This document shows, in pieces, positions 28,652 to 36,664 of a DNA stretch of 64,000 bases (positions are counted from its first letter, which is position 1; each line of letters starts with the position of its first letter). The notes beneath the pieces were generated by a model. That model was not told the DNA's origin. It saw only the letters and a list, made by a program, of their open reading frames with translations, and did not search any database. A program made the position numbers and the translations under genes. This DNA comes from Bradyrhizobium sp. dw_411 (GTDB lineage Bacteria; Pseudomonadota; Alphaproteobacteria; Rhizobiales; Xanthobacteraceae), in NCBI RefSeq assembly GCF_018449695.1, contig NZ_JAAVUY010000020.1, positions 62,001-126,000 of the forward strand. The letters are read 5' to 3'.

Positions 28652-29275
28652 ATGAATTCCCGCCTGCTCGCGGCAGCGTTTGTTCTGCTCGCGCTACTGA
28701 CCCCGGCGCTTGCGCAATCGCCCGACATCGCGTCACTCGCGCGCGCGTCAGGCACCCCTGACATTCCCGGTCTGAAGATCGTCTGGCTGGCGCCGTGGGG
28801 CGACGTCGCGAAAGCCCATCCGTGGCGTAACATCATCGTGCATCAGACCGAGGGGCCGGCCGGCTCGGCCCGCGGCGGCGCGGCGCTGCAGGCGAAGAAT
28901 CCGACCCGGCGCGGCGTCACGGTCTGGGTGGAAACCGACGGCACGGTGTATTGGGCGGTATCCGAAACACTGGTCCCGACCCATACCGACGGCGCGGACC
29001 GCAACGACAATAAATACATCGACAACGGCCCGACCTTTCATCAGGTCAACGCGGTCACCTCGATCGGGGTGGAATTCGCCGGCAATTATCCCGATGTCAC
29101 CCGCGGCGCCACGCAAGAGCAGATCGCGGCGTGGCGGATCCTGGTCAAGGTGCTGCGCGCGCGCTACGGCATTCCGCTCGATCGGGTCTATGCGCACAAC
29201 TGGATCGACTACAAGGATGCGCGTTATTGCGAAGGCTGCGCGCTCGCGACGCTGGCGAAGCAATGGGGGGAGTAG
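28652..29275 (+). CDS. Exported peptidoglycan recognition / N-acetylmuramoyl-L-alanine amidase-like protein
   Basis: A 207-residue protein with a signal peptide (MNSRLLAAAFVLLALLTPAL, then AQ). The Amidase_2/PGRP fold is indicated by NIIVHQTEGPAGSA (first zinc His), SIGVEFAGNY and YAHNWIDYKDARYC (second His). Such enzymes cut the bond between muramic acid and the stem peptide. Three cysteines near the end (YCEGC) are unusual. ATG 28652 is preferred over an in-frame GTG-type start at 28601. It lies 60 bases after the cyclase gene and may share its transcript. Confidence 0.85.
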   Translation: MNSRLLAAAFVLLALLTPALAQSPDIASLARASGTPDIPGLKIVWLAPWGDVAKAHPWRNIIVHQTEGPAGSARGGAALQAKNPTRRGVTVWVETDGTVYWAVSETLVPTHTDGADRNDNKYIDNGPTFHQVNAVTSIGVEFAGNYPDVTRGATQEQIAAWRILVKVLRARYGIPLDRVYAHNWIDYKDARYCEGCALATLAKQWGE

Positions 29276-29290
29276 TGGTCTCTCTGGACC

Positions 29291-29378
29291 GTAGGGTGGG
29301 CAAAGCGAAGCGTGCCCACCATTCTTTGCGGAGTTGACGATGGTGGGCACGGCGCAAGAGCGCCTTTGCCCACACTAC
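29291..29378. repeat. Palindromic repeat, family D, copy 2
   Basis: GTAGGGTGGGCAAAGCGAAG to GCGCCTTTGCCCACACTAC, closely matching 23398-23490; here one arm carries a C-to-A change (CACACTAC). Confidence 0.9.
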
Positions 29379-29394
29379 ATATTCCCGTCGCTGC

Positions 29395-29754
29395 TCAAGC
29401 CGGTTGCGCCATCCAGGTGAAGAAGCGCTTGATCAGGCTGGGCGGCCGGACGCGCTGCGCCTGCTCCGGGTTCTCGTCATCTGCAGCGATACAGCGATTG
29501 TAGAGATACTCCAGGAAGCGAATGTCGTTCGGCTCGGTGACCGTAAAATTCTCATCGCCGACGAACACCGTATAGTCATAGAAGAACGGTTTCAGGAACG
29601 GGTAGGGCACCGCCGCCTGGGTGGCCCAGTCCTTTGAAATCACGAACTGCGACGGCTCAAGCCCATGCGCGATCATGGCCTGCTCAAGCGCGGGCAGTTT
29701 GCGGATGAACTCCGGCGAAAACCCGCCGACGGTTGATTGCAAGGTGATGGCCAT
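29395..29754 (-). CDS. Conserved hypothetical protein
   Basis: A 119-residue protein starting MAITLQSTVGGFSPEFIRKL. It has a mixed alpha/beta look with a central aromatic stretch (PYPFLKPFFYDYTVFVGDEN) and a C-terminal basic helix (PPSLIKRFFTWMAQPA). No signal peptide, membrane segment or known motif is seen. ATG 29754 is chosen because GGAG lies 7 nt upstream; an earlier start at 29778 is possible. It is divergent from the gene at 29939. I do not recognise the family. Confidence 0.65.
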   Translation of the reverse strand: MAITLQSTVGGFSPEFIRKLPALEQAMIAHGLEPSQFVISKDWATQAAVPYPFLKPFFYDYTVFVGDENFTVTEPNDIRFLEYLYNRCIAADDENPEQAQRVRPPSLIKRFFTWMAQPA

Positions 29755-29938
29755 CGGATGCTCCGGATGGTGTCGCATTGGTTTGGTCGGACGGCGGCGG
29801 CGGGAGGTTCAAGAATGCCATTGTTGCCGGGCGGCTGGCGCCGGCTCGCTGCTCCGCATTGGACTGGCCGGTAGTGACGTTATAGCCTTCGCCGCAAGGC
29901 GTTCGACCGCAGGCGTGCTTGGGCAGGGGAAGTTAAAA

Positions 29939-30409
29939 ATGTTCGTCTCAGTTGGTCGTCGCGGCGCCAAGGCGCTCGGCATGCTTCCCGCTGCCGTGCT
30001 GCTGTTGGGGGCATCGCTGCTGGTCGCGCTGGAGGCGCCGAGCAAGCCGTTCCTCGAAAAGAACAGCTTCTATCTGTCGTCGGCCGGATTTCGCGTGCGG
30101 CTCGCCAACGATCCCGCCGCGCAAAAAGCGATGCACGCGCTGCCGGCGCATCGTTTCGTGATCCACAAATTCGGCAATGACGTGCGCTACCTCTATGCCG
30201 AGCCGAGCCATTGCGTGTGCGTCTTCATCGGCACGCAGGCGAATTACGAAGACTACCGCGACATTCTCTCGCGGCCATTGCCGCAGGCCGATGATGTGTC
30301 GCCGGACTACAAATCCCAGGCCAGCGCATTGCTGTATGGCGATCCCTATGACTTCTATTCGCTCAACGATCCCGACAGCCTCGCCGAATATTTCCGGGAT
30401 TATTATTGA
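29939..30409 (+). CDS. Exported hypothetical protein with one membrane segment
   Basis: A 156-residue protein with an N-terminal hydrophobic segment (ALGMLPAAVLLLGASLLVAL, about 11-30) that is a signal anchor or signal peptide. The rest contains FLEKNSFYLSSAGFRVRLAN and RYLYAEPSHCVCVFIGTQAN, with a CVC pair that could be modified in the periplasm, and a very acidic and aromatic tail (DPYDFYSLNDPDSLAEYFRD). GGGGAAG lies 6 nt before the ATG at 29939, which is preferred over the far upstream start. No family is recognised. Confidence 0.7.
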   Translation: MFVSVGRRGAKALGMLPAAVLLLGASLLVALEAPSKPFLEKNSFYLSSAGFRVRLANDPAAQKAMHALPAHRFVIHKFGNDVRYLYAEPSHCVCVFIGTQANYEDYRDILSRPLPQADDVSPDYKSQASALLYGDPYDFYSLNDPDSLAEYFRDYY

Positions 30410-30448
30410 GGCCTCTCGACACGTCCCCGCGCAGCTTCGCCCAACAAA

Positions 30449-30472
30449 AAAGCCGGCGTTGCCGCCGGCTTT
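30449..30472 (-). terminator. Intrinsic terminator of rpoH
   Basis: On the minus strand AAAGCCGGCG-GCAA-CGCCGGCTTT forms a perfect 10-bp stem with a GNRA loop, followed by TTTTGTT. It lies 25 bases after the rpoH stop. Confidence 0.85.
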
Positions 30473-30496
30473 CGTGTCTCATCTCGAAGCCGCTGA

Positions 30497-31396
30497 TTAG
30501 TATGCGGCTTCCAAGGCAGCCTGTTCCTGCCGGGCAATCGTGCCTTTGACGGCCGACTGCACCTTCTCGAAGGCGCGAACCTCGATCTGGCGCACGCGTT
30601 CGCGCGACACACCGAATTCGGCGGCGAGGTCTTCCAGCGTCATCGGCTCTTCCGCCAGGCGCCGCGCTTCGAAGATGCGGCGTTCCCTGGGGTTGAGCAC
30701 GCCGATCGCACCGTTCAGCGCCTGCCGGCGATGATCGAACTCCTCGTGCTCGGCCATGATGGCTTCCTGGTTGGGCGAAGTATCGACCAGCCAGTCCTGC
30801 CATTCACCGGCCTCACCGTCGTCGCGGATCGGCGCGTTCAGCGACGCATCACCGCCGAGACGGCGGTTCATGTCGACCACGTCCTGATCCGTCACGCCGA
30901 GGCGCTTGGCAATCAGCTTCACCTGGTCGGGGCGAAGGTCGCCCTCGTCCAGCGCGGAGATCTTGCTCTTCGCCTTGCGCAGGTTGAAGAACAGCTTCTT
31001 CTGGTTCGCGGTGGTGCCCATCTTCACGAGCGACCACGAACGCAGGATATATTCTTGTATCGACGCCTTGATCCACCACATGGCGTATGTAGCGAGACGG
31101 AAGCCCTTTTCGGGCTCGAACCGCTTCACCGCCTGCATCAGACCGACATTGCCTTCCGAGACGACCTCGGAGATCGGCAATCCGTAGCCGCGATAGCCCA
31201 TGGCGATCTTGGCCACGAGCCGCAGATGGCTGGTGACAAGGTGATGTGCCGCGTCGCGATCGTCATGCTCGCGCCAACGCTTGGCGAACATGTATTCCTG
31301 CTGGGGTTCCAGCATCGGGAATTTGCGGATCTCGGCGAGGTAACGGGAAAGGCCGGACTCTCCGTTGAGAATCGGCAGGGTAGCTGTACGGGCCAT
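30497..31396 (-). CDS. rpoH: Heat-shock sigma factor RpoH (sigma-32)
   Basis: A 299-residue alternative sigma factor. Region 2 is in HLVTSHLRLVAKIAMGYRGYGLPISEVVSEGNVGLMQAVKRFEPEKGFRLATYAMWWIKASIQEYIL, and the diagnostic RpoH box QKKLFFNLRKAKSKI follows near 130-145. Region 4.2 is EPMTLEDLAAEFGVSRERVRQIEVRAFEKVQ. Rhizobia often carry several rpoH copies; this one resembles the main type. It follows the rluD-type gene on the same strand after a 216-base gap that probably holds its own promoter. A strong terminator follows. Confidence 0.96.
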   Translation of the reverse strand: MARTATLPILNGESGLSRYLAEIRKFPMLEPQQEYMFAKRWREHDDRDAAHHLVTSHLRLVAKIAMGYRGYGLPISEVVSEGNVGLMQAVKRFEPEKGFRLATYAMWWIKASIQEYILRSWSLVKMGTTANQKKLFFNLRKAKSKISALDEGDLRPDQVKLIAKRLGVTDQDVVDMNRRLGGDASLNAPIRDDGEAGEWQDWLVDTSPNQEAIMAEHEEFDHRRQALNGAIGVLNPRERRIFEARRLAEEPMTLEDLAAEFGVSRERVRQIEVRAFEKVQSAVKGTIARQEQAALEAAY

Positions 31397-31612
31397 TGTA
31401 GCGCCCTCCAGTGGTTCAGGCCCCCGATAGCGGCGGGCCAGGCAGACGAAGCTTTAGTTAAAGCCATTCGCTCTGCGATGTTCCGCGTTGGATATTCAAC
31501 GCACGCGCAACATACACCAAATCGAGGGGCATTTGGAAGGATAGCGGCCGTCACGTCCCCGTGTGGCTGGTATAACCTGTTGGCATAACAACAGTTTCTT
31601 AAGGAGCCTGCG

Positions 31613-32653
31613 TCATTGCGTCGCTCGCAGGGTTTTCTGCAGGAGAAGCAAATCCTCCGGCAGGCCGCGTTCCCAATGCAGAATTTCTCCGGTTTTGGGG
31701 TGCTCAAGCGCCAAGAGGTATGCGTGTAACGCTTGGCGTCCGAGGGCGTCGAGGGCGGCCTGGCTTTCCGGGCCGAGGTGGCTGGCCTTGGTTTTGAAGT
31801 GCGGGCCATAGACGCTGTCGCCCATCAGGGGATGACCGATGTGCGCCAGATGCACCCGGATCTGATGGGTGCGGCCAGTCTCCAATTGACACGCCAACAG
31901 CGCGGCGACCGGTTTGCCGTCGCGCCCGTTGAACGCTTCCTGAATTTCCCAATGGGTGATGGCCTCGCGGCCGCCTTCGCGCACCGCCATCTTTTCCCGT
32001 GCATAGGGATGCCGGTCGATCGGCGCATCGACTGTGCCGCGCGCACGGCCGGGCACCTCCCAGGCGAACGCTATATAGCCGCGCCGCATCGCGCCGGTGC
32101 GGCCGTGATCGGCGAATTGCGCGCTCAGCGATTGGTGCGCCCGGTCGTTCTTCGCGACCACCATCAGGCCGGTGGTGTCCTTGTCCAGCCGGTGCACGAT
32201 GCCCGGCCGCTTGACGCCGCCGATCCCCGACAGGCTCGCGCCGCAATGGGCGATCAGCGCGTTAACCAGCGTGCCGGTCTCATGGCCCGCGGCGGGATGC
32301 ACCACAAGGCCGCTCGGCTTGTCGATGACGATAAGGTCGTCGTCCTCATAGACAATATCGAGCGCGATATCCTCGCCTTTGGGCTCCGCGGCGACCGCCT
32401 CCGGCACGTCGATTGTGATCGTATCGCCTGATGTGACGTGATAAGCGGGGTCGCGAATGGGAAGGCCTTTGACGGTGACTTGCCCGGCCAGGATCAGCGC
32501 TTTCAGCCGCGATCGCGACAGTTCCGCAAGGCGCAAAGCGAGCACGCGGTCGAGCCGGGCCGACCCTTCGTCGCCGGCAACGGTGACGGCAAGGGTCTGA
32601 GCGCCAAGTGCTTGGCTGCCGAGTGTTTGACCGCTGGGTGAATCCTGTTCCAA
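31613..32653 (-). CDS. rluD: RluD-family 23S rRNA pseudouridine synthase
   Basis: A 346-residue enzyme that isomerises uridine to pseudouridine in 23S rRNA. The N-terminal S4 RNA-binding domain (ARLDRVLALRLAELSRSRLKALILAGQVTVKG, about 33-64) precedes the catalytic domain, with the key Asp in GIVHRLDKDTTGLMVVAK and the C-terminal GRTHQIRVHLAHIGHPLMGD. The start is unusual: TTG at 32653 is used because no ATG or GTG lies between it and the S4 domain except GTG inside the domain. Divergent from the gene at 32697. Confidence 0.93.
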   Translation of the reverse strand: MEQDSPSGQTLGSQALGAQTLAVTVAGDEGSARLDRVLALRLAELSRSRLKALILAGQVTVKGLPIRDPAYHVTSGDTITIDVPEAVAAEPKGEDIALDIVYEDDDLIVIDKPSGLVVHPAAGHETGTLVNALIAHCGASLSGIGGVKRPGIVHRLDKDTTGLMVVAKNDRAHQSLSAQFADHGRTGAMRRGYIAFAWEVPGRARGTVDAPIDRHPYAREKMAVREGGREAITHWEIQEAFNGRDGKPVAALLACQLETGRTHQIRVHLAHIGHPLMGDSVYGPHFKTKASHLGPESQAALDALGRQALHAYLLALEHPKTGEILHWERGLPEDLLLLQKTLRATQ

Positions 32654-32696
32654 AGAAGAGCCTTTGTTTCAACCGAGAATTTGCCAAGAGTTTGAG

Positions 32697-33029
32697 ATGA
32701 CCGAGACCGTTGCGCCCGAACAGACCCCCGAGCAGGCCGCGTTATTCGCGCGGGTGCGGCGGATGATGATGATTGCGGGCCTTACCACGGCGCTGGCGGT
32801 AGCGGCCGTCCTGATCGCCATCGGCTATCGTCTTTTCCGGGCCGAGGGAAGCGCCGTCACCACCGATACCACGTCGATCCTGCCGAAGGGGGCCCGTATC
32901 GTCTCGACCGGCGTCGCCGGTGACCGGCTGGTGGTGACGCTGGATATAGGTGGGATGACGGAAATCCGCACCTTCGACGCCCATACCCTCAAGCCCACGG
33001 GAAAGCTGAAATTTGCCAACGAACCCTAA
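32697..33029 (+). CDS. Small single-pass membrane protein, divergent from rluD
   Basis: A 110-residue protein with one transmembrane helix (MMMIAGLTTALAVAAVLIAI, about 24-43). The N-terminal part is acidic and cytoplasmic, and the C-terminal part (STGVAGDRLVVTLDIGGMTE onward) forms likely beta strands, as in the short alphaproteobacterial proteins next to rluD (DUF6476 type, from memory). ATG 32697 has AAGAG upstream and is preferred over TTG 32664. tRNA-Glu follows 83 bases after the stop. Function unknown. Confidence 0.75.
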   Translation: MTETVAPEQTPEQAALFARVRRMMMIAGLTTALAVAAVLIAIGYRLFRAEGSAVTTDTTSILPKGARIVSTGVAGDRLVVTLDIGGMTEIRTFDAHTLKPTGKLKFANEP

Positions 33030-33112
33030 GGTTCAGCGCCAATTCATCCCTTTTCCGTCCCTCCACCCTCTCTTGCAGCCAGCCGATTTCAAGGCTATTC
33101 CCTCAACCCTAC

Positions 33113-33187
33113 GCTCCCTTCGTCTAGCGGTTAGGACGCGGCCCTCTCAAGGCTGAAACAGGGGTTCAATTCCCCTAGGGAGCGCCA
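33113..33187 (+). tRNA. tRNA-Glu (anticodon CTC)
   Basis: A 75-nt cloverleaf with CCA encoded. The acceptor stem GCTCCCT/AGGGAGC is perfect with discriminator G. The D-arm is CGTCTAGCGGTTAGGACG, the anticodon loop CCTCTCA gives CTC (Glu), and the T-arm is AGGGG-TTCAATT-CCCCT. It lies at the boundary between core genes and the accessory region, next to a decayed recombinase, so it is a likely integration site. Confidence 0.96.
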
Positions 33188-33189
33188 CT

Positions 33190-33345
33190 TCGGTATACAT
33201 CTGCGAACACCGCCGGATGCCACTACGCGGCCCACAACGGCCTGTTCCAGCGTGGCTTTATCTCCGACGATGCGGATGACATGGCCGTCGACCTCGATCT
33301 GGTCAACAACACTCTGGATATAGTCCTTGGGATATAGTCCTTGCG
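33190..33345 (-). pseudogene. C-terminal remnant of a large serine recombinase
   Basis: On the minus strand the frame reads YIQSVVDQIEVDGHVIRIVG then DKATLEQAVVG, the usual end of serine recombinases of the phage-integrase or resolvase type with a zinc-ribbon and coiled coil. Only about 45 residues remain; catalytic and DNA-binding domains are absent. A perfect 14-base tandem duplication (GGATATAGTCCTTG at 33316-33329 and 33330-33343) breaks the frame. It directly borders tRNA-Glu, consistent with a former integration module. Confidence 0.5.
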
Positions 33346-33513
33346 GAAGGGGATACCCAAACCTTGCCTCACGCAACAGAATCAAAAATGAGGCGCCCGA
33401 GGGAACTCGTAAACAATGCGTTTCACTTATCAACAATAAGACACGTTGATTCAGATCATTTGTGACATGTGTGCCTTGGACGGCACGGTTGACCAAACGC
33501 GCTTGAATCGTCG

Positions 33514-33756
33514 TCAAGCGAGCGAACAGCGAGGCGCTTGGCCCGACGAGGCGATAGACGCGCGGATTGTCGGTAGCATGTTAGTCTCGGCACGTATGGC
33601 AATGGCTCGGCCAACCCCGAGATAGGCCTTCTGCACCTGCGGATATTCAGCGAGCGCCGCGGCCGTGCCTGACGGCACGCTCTTGCCGACCTGGAGCACG
33701 GTCGCAAAGTCGGAGACTTCCAGCGCGAACTCGATCGACTGCTCCGCAAGTCGCTT
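33514..33756 (-). pseudogene. C-terminal remnant of a LivF-type ABC ATPase
   Basis: The minus strand reads RLAEQSIEFALEVSDFATVL then QVGKSVPSGTAAALAEYPQV and QKAYLGVG, the typical last 45 residues of the branched-chain amino acid transporter ATPase LivF. The P-loop, signature motif and Walker B are missing, and the frame runs on past the normal end to 33514. It is a truncated leftover of a former transport operon on the island. Confidence 0.58.
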
Positions 33757-34068
33757 GGCGTTTTCGCGATACGTTGCGCGTTCTTCGCGAGAACAGCAAA
33801 TTGCATCGCTTTAGGTTTGATATCGAACGCAAAGAGTACTTACGCCTCAAGGCGGTGGCCAACGTCGTTTTGCGCCTTGCTCTAACGATAGCGAACTCAA
33901 AGCGTCTTGTAGACGCTACACATATCATTTCATCTTCGCCGCTGCAGGGTAACATCATTTGATTTGTAAAGTCAGTGGTGCAAATCACGGCCGCCGATAT
34001 GATGCAAGCATCACTCGACTTTTCAGTTTTCGATACTACGCTGTCGTGGGCATTGCGTGGAATTTAAA
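33757..34068. other. Low-GC gap before the GMC oxidoreductase gene
   Basis: 312 bases with no supported gene. Frames here are short or open only by chance. It should carry the promoter of the gene at 34069. No clear operator was identified. Confidence 0.4.
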
Positions 34069-35706
34069 ATGTTGAAGCGGGCTACGTTTGACTACGTAAT
34101 CGTCGGCGCGGGATCAGCGGGATGCGTCCTTGCCCATCGACTGAGCGAAGATCCCGCCGCGACCGTCCTTGTCCTGGAAGCAGGAGGATGGGATCGAGAT
34201 CCCTGGATTCATATCCCGTTCGCATGGGGGCGTATCATGCAGAAAGAGCTCCATGATTGGGGCTATTCCGTTGAACGAACGCCTGAGATGAACAATCGCT
34301 GGATCGAATGCGCGCGGGGCAAAGTGATTGGCGGATCATCGTCAATCAATGCGATGGCCCATTACCGCTGGCATCGAAGCGATTATGACCGTTGGGCTGC
34401 GTCGGGCCTGCCGGATTGGTCCTTTGCTCACGTGCTTCCATATTTCCGCCGTCAGGAAAAATGGGAGCACGGGGAGACGTTATACAGAGGCGGGGACGGC
34501 CCGCTCCACGTGCAATATAATCGTTTTCAGGATGAGTTGTGCCAGGCCTATGTCGAGGCAGGCGTCGCGGCGGGTTACGGCGCGACCGCGGACTACAATG
34601 CGGCCAAGCAGGACGGTTTCACACCCCTGCAAATGAATATTCGGAATGGCCGCCGTTGCAGTGCGGCGGTGGCTTATCTTCATCCGGTCAAGTCTCGCCC
34701 GAATCTGACGATCAGAACCGGAGCGCTTGTTACGCGGCTCAAATTTGATGGCCGCCGCGTCACCGGTGTCGAATATATCGACAATGGAAAAAAAGCCGAA
34801 GTCGACGCAAGCCGAGAGGTCCTTCTTACTGCTGGATCGATCAACTCGCCGCAACTTTTGATGCTGTCGGGCATCGGCGATCCCGACGAACTCCAATCGC
34901 ATGGCATTGCGTCACACGTGCCTCTGAGAGGTGTCGGCAAAAATCTGCTGGATCATACAGCCGCGACCATTATCTACCGCCGAAAGACGCCGGGACCGTT
35001 CCTGAAACACATGCGGGCAGACCGAATTGTTGTCGCGCTCGCGGAGGCCTTCATTTCGGGAAAAGGTTTCGCTGCCGATCTACCGCTTGGTGTCACGGGT
35101 TTCGTCAAGAGCGATAGCACAATGAATGTGCCGGATCTCCAGATGCATTTCTGGTTCGGCGCGACGCGAACGGCCGCACCTTACTTTCCGCCATTCAAGC
35201 GCGCATTTCAGGATCAGTTCTCCTGCCGGATCATGCCGCTGCGTCCCGCAAGCCGAGGTTCAGTTAAACTTAGCAGCGCAGATCCGACGAGGCCGGTCCA
35301 AATTCGTCAGAATTTCCTCGGTACTGACGAAGAATGGCGCACAATGAAAACCGGCTTTCGCATGCTGCGCGATCTAGCGCGCCAGCCTGCCGTTGCGCCT
35401 TTCATTGAAAAGGAGATTGCACCCGGGCCCGATTGCAGTTCGGATTCCGAGATAGAGGCCTATATCCGATCGTGCCTGCTGACGGTGCACCATCCCGTCG
35501 GCACCTGTAAAATGGGACCGGATTCCGACGAGAGCGCCGTTGTGGATAGTGAACTGCGCGTCAAAGGCACAGAGGGATTGCGCGTGGTTGACGGTTCGGT
35601 ATTGCCGGATCTGGCTGGAGCAGCAAACGCAACTATCATCATGGTCGCGGAAAAAGCTGCGGATCAAATTCGCGGTCGGCCTATGCTTGAGCCGGCGCAG
35701 GTTTGA
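34069..35706 (+). CDS. GMC-family FAD-dependent oxidoreductase (choline dehydrogenase-like)
   Basis: A 545-residue flavoprotein. The FAD-binding motif is FDYVIVGAGSAGCVLAHRLS at the N-terminus, followed by LEAGG and the GMC signature CARGKVIGGSSSINAMAHYR near 89. The second signature is LLTAGSINSPQLLMLSGIG and the catalytic His lies in LTVHHPVGTCKMG, with the last motif in DLAGAANATIIMVAEKAAD. It oxidises an alcohol or sugar hydroxyl, passing electrons to a carrier or oxygen. There is no signal peptide. Its place beside a sugar ABC importer suggests it acts on the imported compound or on a related alcohol. Confidence 0.92.
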   Translation: MLKRATFDYVIVGAGSAGCVLAHRLSEDPAATVLVLEAGGWDRDPWIHIPFAWGRIMQKELHDWGYSVERTPEMNNRWIECARGKVIGGSSSINAMAHYRWHRSDYDRWAASGLPDWSFAHVLPYFRRQEKWEHGETLYRGGDGPLHVQYNRFQDELCQAYVEAGVAAGYGATADYNAAKQDGFTPLQMNIRNGRRCSAAVAYLHPVKSRPNLTIRTGALVTRLKFDGRRVTGVEYIDNGKKAEVDASREVLLTAGSINSPQLLMLSGIGDPDELQSHGIASHVPLRGVGKNLLDHTAATIIYRRKTPGPFLKHMRADRIVVALAEAFISGKGFAADLPLGVTGFVKSDSTMNVPDLQMHFWFGATRTAAPYFPPFKRAFQDQFSCRIMPLRPASRGSVKLSSADPTRPVQIRQNFLGTDEEWRTMKTGFRMLRDLARQPAVAPFIEKEIAPGPDCSSDSEIEAYIRSCLLTVHHPVGTCKMGPDSDESAVVDSELRVKGTEGLRVVDGSVLPDLAGAANATIIMVAEKAADQIRGRPMLEPAQV

Positions 35707-35717
35707 GGCAGCGCCGC

Positions 35718-35821
35718 TAGAGCGTTTTCGAGCGAGGTGGATGCCGGTTCGCGTGAAGAAAATGCGTCAAAACAAAAGACTGGAGCGCGGTTCTGATTCA
35801 ATCAGAACCGATAAGGCTCTA
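35718..35821. repeat. Dispersed repeat, family G, copy 1, bounded by TAGAGC / GCTCTA
   Basis: The unit starts TAGAGCGTTTTCGAGCGAGG, contains GGATGCCGGTTCGCGTGAAG and ends with the hairpin GGTTCTGAT-TCA-ATCAGAACC (35789-35809) and GCTCTA. A shortened copy lies at 63767-63830. It separates two convergent genes, and its last three bases form the stop codon of the permease gene on the minus strand. It probably acts as a two-way terminator. Confidence 0.85.
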
Positions 35822-36664
35822 GCCTTTGACCCCGCCGGCGCCCCATCCCGCAATCAGGTAACGCTGGACAAAGAGGAAGAAGAGCAGGGACGGGATCGTG
35901 ATCATGACGCCGGCGGCCATGATCATCCCCCAATCGAGCGTGGAGGACTCATAGAGGTCCTGGAGACCCAAAGGGAGTGTCTTGAGATCGTCGAGACCAA
36001 TCAGCACCCGCGCAAAAAGATAGTCATTCCAGGCCACGATAAAGGTGAAGATGGACACCGCAATGATGCCGGGCAGCGCAAGGGGCATGACTACAAAAAG
36101 GACGGCCTGCGGGCGTGTCGCACCATCGACCATTGCCTGCTCCTCGAGATCAATCGGAATGGATTGGAAAAACGAGCGCAGCAGCCAGAGGCAAAAAGGC
36201 AGCGAGAATGCGGTGTAAGCCAGGATAAGGCCAAACAGCGAATTAGACAGGCCGGCGGTGCGCATCATGATATAGAACGGAACAACGATCATGATCGGCG
36301 CGAACATATATGTCAGCAGCAGGATCGCGGCGATGAATTCCTTTCCGCGGAACCGAAAACGAGTCAGACCATAGGCCGCAAGAGAACCCACGGTGATTGT
36401 CAGGATGGTTGTGCAGCCGGCAACAAAGATGCTGTTTCGAAAATAGGTCAGGAATTTCGTTTTTGTGAACAAACGCTCGTAAGCGTGCAAATGGGGGCTG
36501 TCGGTCCAAAAGGTGGGAACGAGGCTCAGGATTTCCCGATCTGGCTTTATCGAAGTCAGCAGCATCCACAGAAGAGGAAATCCGCAGATGATGACGAGCA
36601 TTATCGCCGCACCATAGACCGCTGCTCTGACGACCCAGTCGCCTTCTTGTGCGCCGTCCTCCAT
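35819..36664 (-). CDS. Sugar ABC transporter inner-membrane permease (MalG-type)
   Basis: A 281-residue permease with about six membrane segments. The EAA loop, which contacts the ATPase, is FFQSIPIDLEEQAMVDGATRPQAVLFVVMPLALPGI (about 175-210). The N-terminus is VRAAVYGAAIMLVIICGFPL and FTFIVAWNDYLFARVL is near 217. It belongs to the carbohydrate uptake family 1. The start overlaps the stop of the previous permease as TGATG, so the two are coupled. The frame also runs upstream to 37099, which is a shadow. Confidence 0.94.
   Translation of the reverse strand: MEDGAQEGDWVVRAAVYGAAIMLVIICGFPLLWMLLTSIKPDREILSLVPTFWTDSPHLHAYERLFTKTKFLTYFRNSIFVAGCTTILTITVGSLAAYGLTRFRFRGKEFIAAILLLTYMFAPIMIVVPFYIMMRTAGLSNSLFGLILAYTAFSLPFCLWLLRSFFQSIPIDLEEQAMVDGATRPQAVLFVVMPLALPGIIAVSIFTFIVAWNDYLFARVLIGLDDLKTLPLGLQDLYESSTLDWGMIMAAGVMITIPSLLFFLFVQRYLIAGWGAGGVKG

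Noticed and set aside
33131..33517. 128-residue minus frame overlapping tRNA-Glu
   Set aside because: It reads through the tRNA; only its middle resembles a recombinase end, so it is reported as a remnant and not as a gene.
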